A stretch of DNA of 23,697 nt from Seminavis robusta. Lineage: Eukaryota > Bacillariophyta > Bacillariophyceae > Naviculales > Naviculaceae. Below, piece after piece: positions 17,232 through 23,697 of the stretch (positions within the stretch are counted from its first letter, which is position 1; the number at the start of each line of letters is the position of its first letter). The notes beneath the pieces were generated by a model. It saw nothing but the letters and a program-made list of their open reading frames with translations, was not told the origin of the DNA and ran no database searches. The stretch spans positions 1 to 23,697 of the forward strand of contig CAICTM010001734.1 in assembly GCA_903772945.1 (NCBI GenBank), read 5' to 3'. The position numbers and the translations under genes are program-made.

Positions 17232-20200
17232 ATGGATAAATGGACCAGCAATGGAAGAACCGCAACCACCATCACCTTACCTCACGTACAACAAAATGAA
17301 CCAACAATTTTAAAAGAAAACAAACAACGAAAGATGAGCCAATGGCCACAAAAACTCCAGAAAAAGAATACGCACACGGAATAAGACGAGCCAATGGCCA
17401 CCACCCACAGAAACATGACACATAAAAGCAGTTATTACATTTCGTTCTCTGCCTCAACCAAAGACTATATAAACACGAGAGTCGCTTCAGACTGGGTCAA
17501 AAGACCTCAAATGACTAGACTATCTATTCCAACTAAAAGTGATAGCCCGATGGTTGGTTCAGATGAAAACCTGAAGTGCCGTTGCTGGGGCGGCTCCGAA
17601 AGTCATGGTCGAGTCGAGTCGATGATTGAAAGCAATGCATGGTACACCACTTGCAGCTTGCAGACCACCCTATTACTAGCCTGACAGTCATGACATCTTC
17701 AAACTCTTCACGGAGCAGCCGATCCCTAGAACTGGTGCTCCCGTCCAGCCACCGAGGCTACTGGGAGTTGTCCGCTGTTTCTAGCTATTATTGCCAGCGG
17801 CTGGCTTGGATTGATAGGCTGCATTCGATCCCTTCGCTGTTGTTCGCAGAATGTAGGCAGTAGATAGACAACTCTTCGTTGTTGTCGGCTTCGTGAAGCG
17901 TCGCTTCGGTCGTCGTGTTGGTTGACTACATGGAAAAATTCGCTGTGGTTGCTGCTCCGATAGAGAATGCGGCGCTTTTCCTGTCGCTCCGAAAAGCTTG
18001 CGCTCTTCGGGACCTGTTTCAAAAAGGACACCTTTCGGTACAATGGTATCTTCCACAATGGACTTGGTAATAGCGGTAGCCGTTTTTGTTGTAGCGTCCA
18101 TCGATCGATCCGTGCGTCGACTGGAGTGTTTTCGCTGCTCTCCGAATGGATAAGTCTAATGCCTGTCGTTGTCGTAGCCGTACTCGTCCGATCCTCCGCC
18201 GCAGCCAGCCGTGGCGTTGTACTACATGTACCAGTAGCAGCTGTCGTAATTCGTTCCATCGATCGTTGACTGGCTTTTCGCAAATTCACAACTAGTTCCG
18301 TAGTTGCATCTCGCTTTGGCATTTCGCTGTAACAACAACCGAAATGGGCTGCCATCGACCAAAGCTGTGGTTGGTGCCATCACTATAGCTAGCAGATCAG
18401 TCCCAGCATGATCCAGACAACCTTTCAACCCCAAACCAACATACCTGCTCCAGGTTCATGTTAGAGGTGTTGGAAGAGATTGGAACGGCTCAAACCACAC
18501 CCCCGCCATGGTTGATGTGTCGATGATAGTGCGCACTTTGACCAAAAGACGTAATACTAGTAGCTGCTGGCTTACCAGTATAGCTACTGGTAGAGAGTCT
18601 AGCGGGCCCTGGGTGGCTTGACTGGGACCATTGGTGTCTGTAGTCCTTCTTGTGGGAGGTGGTTGATGGCTAGGTACCGTAGCCTTGCCAGTTTAGGTGG
18701 CTTTGCTTGGAGCTGTAGTATGTAGTAGTTGCATGGAACATCACCACCTTGGTCGGCTAGGAGATCGCTGTCGGCGATGGCTGCAGAGGCTTCAGTTGGA
18801 TGCCGATTGAGTACGGTATACTTCCCTCCGTGCCTGCTCAACCGGTGGATCTGGTCGACGGCGATCGGTCACGGTCAACCTTGTTGTGACTCCATGTGGC
18901 CGATGGATCGGTTGAATGGATGGAACTTAATGGGCTACAGCCGCCGTACCGGTAGCGAAGCCGCGCCACTTGGAGGGTGCTTGTGTTGATGCCGGCGATG
19001 CGTAGTAGATAGCTGTTTACCACCACAACCTGCTTTAGAAGGCTTGGCTTGTGTTGTGTTGAGTTCGATGTTCGATGAGTCGAGTCGAGCTCAGTCGAGT
19101 CAGCGCCTGAAAACGATTGGGCACTTTCGGAAAAGGAGTTGAAGTTGTTAAATCCTTGATGCAAACCCCTGTCACACACATGTTACCGTTGATTATTGGA
19201 TCATTCCAGTGGGTGTCCTGGCGCCATATGCAGGCCTATCTGCGCGCAGGCTCAGGTTTGGTAAATGGCTTGGCTCATAGATTCGCCAGCTACTGGAAGA
19301 CAGTTTTACCGGGTAGGTGCGGTAGATATAGGGTTAAAGATATTGTTTACTCTGCATATTTGAATCAAAAATATGTATTACCCCATATGCCTACTTTCCA
19401 AAGCTGTCTTCCTGTACAGTACAGTACAGTACAGTCAAGTCAAGTCGAGTGAGTCATCACAAGTTGGCAACTCCAAGCATAATGGAAGAAGATCCAAGGC
19501 TCTATGCGACACCACTGAAACCACCATCCTTCATAGTGAGTCAGACAGTAGTCTACATCACCTTGGAATTTGGAAGATTTCCCGTGAAGGGGTTTCAGGA
19601 AGACAACAGAAAATTTATCTTTATAAACAAGTTACATGTAGTTCTTTTATAAGTAAGTGTGCGAGGGTGTGAGTTGGGTGAGCTGTTGGGTGTGAAGGAA
19701 GAAAAAAACACTGTTGGGTGTACATGAGTTGGTGTTGTTGAAGGTGAGTTTCCCCACAATGGAAAGTGCTTTCTAGTGCAGAGCAGTGCAAGAGCATTGC
19801 AAGATATTGCACTTGCACCAAAATTTGTATGCTGCACCACCACGTGCACCGACCACCCCCTGAAAAAGGTGCATTACATACATCATACTCAGCAAGTACA
19901 TGACATTGTACATGTGGACTACTTTCTCGGTGGCACCACCGAGCCACCCAAAATACAATGGATAAAGGTGGTTATTGAATATAATGGTCACTCTAAATCC
20001 AATTATTAAATCCTTGAACACTTCAAAACCATTAATCATAATTATTGGTGGCACCACTTTCCCAAAGAGGGCTCAGGGTTTGTAAACCGTGCCGCTCACA
20101 TTTTCAAGCGATTTACACCGTCGAGTCATTGAATTCGTTCGTTGATCCGCAGGATAGGAAGCGTCAGAGAGACCTCATCGTTCGAAGTTCGAAGAGCATC

Positions 20201-20791
20201 CAAGGCTTCTAGGCAACACCGCTCAAACCAGTAACATGAGGATCCTATAAATTATTGTCAGATCAGCGGTCAATAAGCTGTAAGAGTTTTAGTGATGGCT
20301 GGTGGCACCATGGAACTATGCCATTGGCTGGGCGGGCTCTGAGTAGACCTCTTTTGGGCTGCTTTGAGGCACCAGAGCAAACTCCAAAAGCAACTCGAAG
20401 GAACCACCGACGAAGGCGTGATTCGATTCTCTGTGATGGTGCCGCTTTATCGTACATGTACACCTGTTACCGCTATCTGTATTCCCCGGCACAGGGCCTG
20501 CGTCCATCGCGCAAGTACTACCGGTAGGTTGCAACTTCCGCCAACCAATCATCTTGAATCTGCGCCAGTTCACCCTTCTCCGTCTTCACTCCTGGATGGA
20601 AGAATGTGGTCATGCCAAAGATAGGTGGAGTTGGCCTTTTCAGGTTTCAGGGTGCGTGCCAGAACGTCCGGAACCAGGCTCATTCATTAGTAATTAGCTG
20701 GTTTGAGTCACCGTCGATTTTCGCCACTGAATTGCCTTGTTGGCTGGTGGTATGCATGCAACAAGCAACAAAACGTCCACTCCAGCCACCG
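17232..20791. other. Long intergenic stretch with no convincing gene
   Basis: About 3.6 kb. It holds the 3' flank of copy A. Minus-strand frames at 17726-18355 (209 aa) and 17781-18101 (106 aa) overlap in different frames and show no domain. There are short hairpins, such as TACCAGTA/TACTGGTA with a 4-nt loop near 18575, and a 5-bp repeat (GTACA)n near 19417-19436. The word GGTGGCACCA occurs at 19929, 20047 and 20301. GTCGAGTC-like words recur near 17611, 19080 and 19440. No tRNA, rRNA or transposase was recognised. Confidence 0.5.
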
Positions 20792-20825
20792 TGCTAGCTA
20801 GTAGCTAGCTAGCTACTAGCTAGCA
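20792..20825. repeat. 34-bp perfect palindrome built of TAGCTAG words
   Basis: The 34 bases read the same on both strands, made of repeated GCTAGCTAG/CTAGCTAC units. It ends 16 nt before the ATG of copy B, so it lies in the 5' UTR or core promoter and could extrude or form a hairpin in RNA. Confidence 0.9.
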
Positions 20826-20841
20826 ACCAGCCATAACAAGC

Positions 20842-22670
20842 ATGATGAAAACTCTACTACTATTGACATGGATGACGGCCACTGCCAAAGCTCAGCCTCC
20901 ACGACATCGGGTTTCGCAGGGCTCCTGCAGATAAGAATGGTGCTGATAATATCAGTGCTGCCACCACCTGGAACAACAGTGATGTGGCAAGACACATTTG
21001 GCCCTACACACCCTACCGTGAAGCCAAGCTCAGGGGAAAGCTTGAGCGTCAGCTGGATAGTTCTTGTGATGCCATTGAAGTGTTCGATATCGGGGATTTG
21101 AATGAGCAGAGCTCTATCTTTGATTGCCCAGTGGGCTGAATGCTATAGATCTCATCAAGGACCAATTGGAGGAAGCCAATTCTGAATTTGCCAGCAACCT
21201 CTTTAGCATTTTGATTCCCCAGGTGGTTCGAGCAGGTGGTGCGGATCTTTCTCAACTTGGGGAAGAATCTGGAGTGGGAGCTTGTGTGAACCCATTGACT
21301 TTGTTGATGTGGGGGATGTGTTGGCGTTCGGGATAGAACAGGAGACTACAGGTATTGGATCCTAGGTCGTTCTCAAGCACTTCTCGTCCGAATCCATTTT
21401 TTTACAGATTTGCCTTTATTTTATTATTTACCAGGTATTGGATTCTGTGCAGCTCTCAATCCATGCACCCATACCTATGCTATTGGACAAACGGGCATCA
21501 TTCCGGATGTGGGAATTGCAGGAATCATCTTTGTCACCTTGGATGCTGTGGGGTTCTCTCTAACCAAACAGTTGGGCAAAGAAACACGCAATCGCATGTG
21601 GGATGGTACCGGGGAACCTGAAGAGATTTTTGTGGATGGGCACATTGCTGTCCGTGGTACTGGAAGCATGGGAATAAAGTTTTCCCCTAAGGTTAAGGCA
21701 ACGATCAATGTTGACCTTTCCTTAATCATTGACGTGGCTCCAAACAGCAGAAACAACGAAACCGCACCCAACTCACAGGCATTGAAAGACAACAATGATA
21801 ATGTAAGTACACTCACCAAGGATGATTGCTTTTTGTTGCAGCCTCCAAGTCATCAGCTCACACTTGGGATGTTTGCCCAGAGTGAAAATGTGGACTTTGA
21901 GATACTCCTCTCTGGTGAAGCTGGGGTCGTTTTTGAAGTGGTGAGCAGCTTGGGTGGTAGAACAGAGACCCATACAGTTGACCTTTCGGGGGTTATCACT
22001 GTAGAGGCTGACATGTATTTGTATGTTAGTGGCGAAGATACAAAGCTCATGCTTGCTGCCAGTATCAACGTCATGCTGGGGGGCATCTGTGGTATGACCC
22101 CTTATGCTGCAGTCATTTGTGAGATATTTAGTGGTGACTCCGAATTAGTAGGTGCCATTCGATCCTACGCCGACAAGACTGGATTTGGAGTTCAACTCGA
22201 GCTTTCCGGCTACATTGGATTGAAAAATGACTTTATGGAAGATGTGCTCAATTGGCCTTCTGATGGCCACAGCTTTAGCTTTGGTGTCACCCTTGCTTAC
22301 AGGGGAAGCACAATCAATGCATGTGTACAGGTGGATGGGAATGAATCTTGTTTTCACAGATGTAATAGTGACAGGTGAGAGCAGGAACTTGTGTCAAAGC
22401 CGGGTGATCATGCTGGGGGCATGCTGGGGGCATGCCACTCACCCCCCCCCCCTCTTCTTTGCTGCATCTCCTCCAAGTCCATGTGATGATGATCAGTTCT
22501 GCGACGATTTGCAAGTCAGGTCACTGTGTTGGTGAGTTGACCAAACAGTCCATACTTTGTCTGCTACCCTTCAGCAGTCCATGGACCAATCTCATTCACA
22601 AAGGCCTCCCAATTTCAGGTGGATTCTGTAGTGAATGTCCCCGACTAGAGAGTGAGGAGGGGTGTACTGG
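20842..22670 (+). pseudogene. Copy B of the Cys-repeat gene, frameshifted and truncated
   Basis: It starts with a signal-peptide-like sequence (MMKTLLLLTWMTATAKAQ, ATG at 20842), which copy A lacks. The first exon then aligns with copy A but is broken. Between the KAQ codons and the shared DI codons the spacer is 7 nt instead of 18. One base is missing near 21123, giving TGA, and two are added near 21286. The first intron is 21352-21434. Exon 2 (21435-22374) is intact, with a 322-aa open frame around it, and is nearly identical to copy A over much of its length. The third exon (from about 22477) has lost 56 nt net, shifting frame. The fourth exon begins GGFCSEC...EEGC and loses similarity at the copia LTR edge. 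The remaining repeats are absent. A short, exon-2-only product cannot be excluded. Confidence 0.75.
21352..21434 (+). other. Intron 1 of copy B, flanked by a 12-nt direct repeat
   Basis: 83-nt GT-AG intron, phase 1, at the position matching intron 1 of copy A. CAGGTATTGGAT spans the donor (intron starting at its GT), and the same 12 nt span the acceptor (intron ending at its CAG). Confidence 0.7.
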
Positions 22671-23182
22671 TGTTGAAAAGGTGTGAACTTGAATGCACAA
22701 TTTCTCTAACTTAATCAATATCTTTCCAGCTCTACTGTCTAGTAGACTGGCTATTCGTTTCGTTTTCTCTTTCTCTCTCGTTCAGATTGTGAGCTCTAAG
22801 ACTGAGCTCCGATATGCATACATGTACCAGGATCGTTCGATCCTCTATTTCTCGCAGTTTCATCTGCAGATAGATCTCATCGATCTATCTTCCTGAAGTG
22901 CATGGTTGGCCCTGGAGGGCTCTCCCACTTTACTAAACCTGTGGACCTTGATCTGTCCATTCATTTGCTCCGTCCCATCGCTCCTTGCATTCATCTCTTC
23001 GACCTAACTTCCTATCCTTTGTAGTTGCATCATCTAGACGACCATTGTCCTCGTTCCTCGTACACCTGGCCATCTGATGATGATCGGATCACCATCTGTA
23101 TCTGAGTCACATATCCCCAATCACGAACCGTGACTGTGGATCCCTAGTCGTCTGTCCGTCATACGAAAATACCTTTCTAACA
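22671..23182 (-). mobile_element. 3' LTR of copia retrotransposon
   Basis: Read on the minus strand it starts TGTTAGAAAGG at 23182 and ends TTTTCAACA at 22671, giving TGTT...AACA termini and a length of 512 bp. A purine-rich tract (AAAACAGGAAGGG, 23195-23183) abuts the start, as a polypurine primer should, and the pol stop is 47 nt further upstream. The partner LTR is outside the window. The candidate target-site duplication is ACTGG (22666-22670). Confidence 0.65.
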
Positions 23183-23195
23183 CCCTTCCTGTTTT
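23183..23195 (-). promoter_or_regulatory. Polypurine tract of copia element
   Basis: A 13-nt purine-rich run (one C) immediately before the LTR start on the minus strand. In copia elements this primes plus-strand DNA synthesis. Confidence 0.6.
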
Positions 23196-23229
23196 CGCGA
23201 TGATGGCAGCGACCTTCTCACCAAGCAAC

Positions 23230-23697
23230 TCAAACCAATTGCTCCTTGTCTCCAGTCAATCTTGGTGCATGTCTGTCGAGGGTCTCGACGTTGACATTCT
23301 TGGTCCCAATGTCGCTCACGTTGTCTTCCGAGCGAACAAAGTCAATCTTCACTAGGCCGTCCTGCTGCATTTGGTTTACGTAGTGCCACCTCGTATCCAT
23401 GTGCCTTGTTCGACTCGCACTTGTCTTGTTCTCTGACATAAAGATAGCACCCAAGTTATCGATCTTCACTTGCATAGGTAGTTCCACGTTGATCTGTAGG
23501 AACTTCAGAATCTGCGCGATGAATGGAACTTCTCGCACTGCTTCGCCATACCCGTAGAACTCAGCTTCGGAACTCGACAATGCCACAACCTTCTGTAGCT
23601 TGGACCTCCAGTGAATGAGTACACCTTCGAGAAAAATCATCATGGACGTGACTGATCTTCTGTTGTTCTTGTCTCCGGCCCAATCCGAATCCGAGAA
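23230..23697 (-). CDS. Ty1/copia pol, RNase H C-terminal part (5' partial)
   Basis: The frame is open from the right window edge to a stop at 23230-23232, so only the last ~155 residues are present. RNase H hallmarks are clear: SDSDWAGDKNNRRSVTS, then HWRSKLQKVVALSSSEAEFYG, then KIDNLGAI and the copia-type RHMDTRWHYV, ending with a VRSEDNVSDIGTK stretch that corresponds to the usual DxxTKxL end. The enzyme removes template RNA during reverse transcription. The sequence is uninterrupted, so the copy may be recent. Integrase and RT domains should lie to the right. It resembles the diatom copia (CoDi) lineages in general style, but the subgroup cannot be told from this segment. Confidence 0.9.
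   Translation of the reverse strand, partial: FSDSDWAGDKNNRRSVTSMMIFLEGVLIHWRSKLQKVVALSSSEAEFYGYGEAVREVPFIAQILKFLQINVELPMQVKIDNLGAIFMSENKTSASRTRHMDTRWHYVNQMQQDGLVKIDFVRSEDNVSDIGTKNVNVETLDRHAPRLTGDKEQLV

Noticed and set aside
17726..18355. 209-aa minus-strand frame, with a 106-aa frame overlapping it
   Set aside because: No recognisable domain, mixed composition, competing overlapping frames and no splice structure. It could be a small unknown gene but the sequence does not decide it.
19449..19652. Small plus-strand ORF (56 aa from ATG 19482)
   Set aside because: Too short and featureless to separate from chance in a region rich in simple repeats.
1..23697. CRISPR arrays, tRNA or rRNA genes, bacterial promoters
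   Set aside because: None seen. The tandem repeats present are coding minisatellites or simple repeats, and the gene structure is eukaryotic.

Overview
The window looks like nuclear DNA of a eukaryotic alga, most probably a diatom. The grounds are many short (73-96 nt) GT-AG introns in one gene, ATG codons in Kozak-like contexts (GCCACCATG, CACCATGG), no bacterial operon signals, and a dense mix of DIRS-like, Mutator-like and Ty1/copia elements. A pennate diatom is my best guess, from general knowledge of such genomes and not from a diagnostic gene.

Layout. (1) About 1-6740, minus strand: most of a DIRS-like (tyrosine-recombinase type) retrotransposon. Reading leftward it has an 824-aa gag-like ORF1, a spacer, an RT-RNase H ORF2, and an overlapping zinc-finger ORF3 that runs off the left edge and is probably the start of the recombinase. 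(2) 7597-10647, plus: an intronless 1016-aa MULE/MuDR-type transposase with an FLYWCH/WRKY-like zinc finger and a recognisable D-D-E triad. 10995-12287, plus: a co-oriented, intronless, very acidic 430-aa protein of unknown function with a likely nuclear localisation signal. (3) 13588-17231, plus: a 15-exon gene, spliced here by hand, coding for about 821 aa. It has a roughly 456-residue unrecognised domain followed by six tandem eight-cysteine repeats of about 55 residues. (4) 17232-20791: about 3.6 kb without a convincing gene. (5) 20842-22670, plus: a second, decayed copy of the Cys-repeat gene. It keeps a signal-peptide-like start but has frameshifts and a deletion, and it stops abruptly at the edge of (6) the 3' LTR (22671-23182) and RNase H end (23230-23697) of a copia retrotransposon on the minus strand.

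The most interesting part is the Cys-repeat gene pair. I recognise no known family for the N-terminal domain. Two introns inside the intact gene are nearly identical to each other while the flanking exons are not. The two copies share a tract of about 590 bp that is almost identical, inside otherwise diverged sequence. An intron in the broken copy is flanked by a 12-nt direct repeat. In the DIRS-like element, one frame runs from ORF1 through RNase H interrupted only by three TGA codons. All of this was read by eye. No alignment, structure prediction or database search was run.
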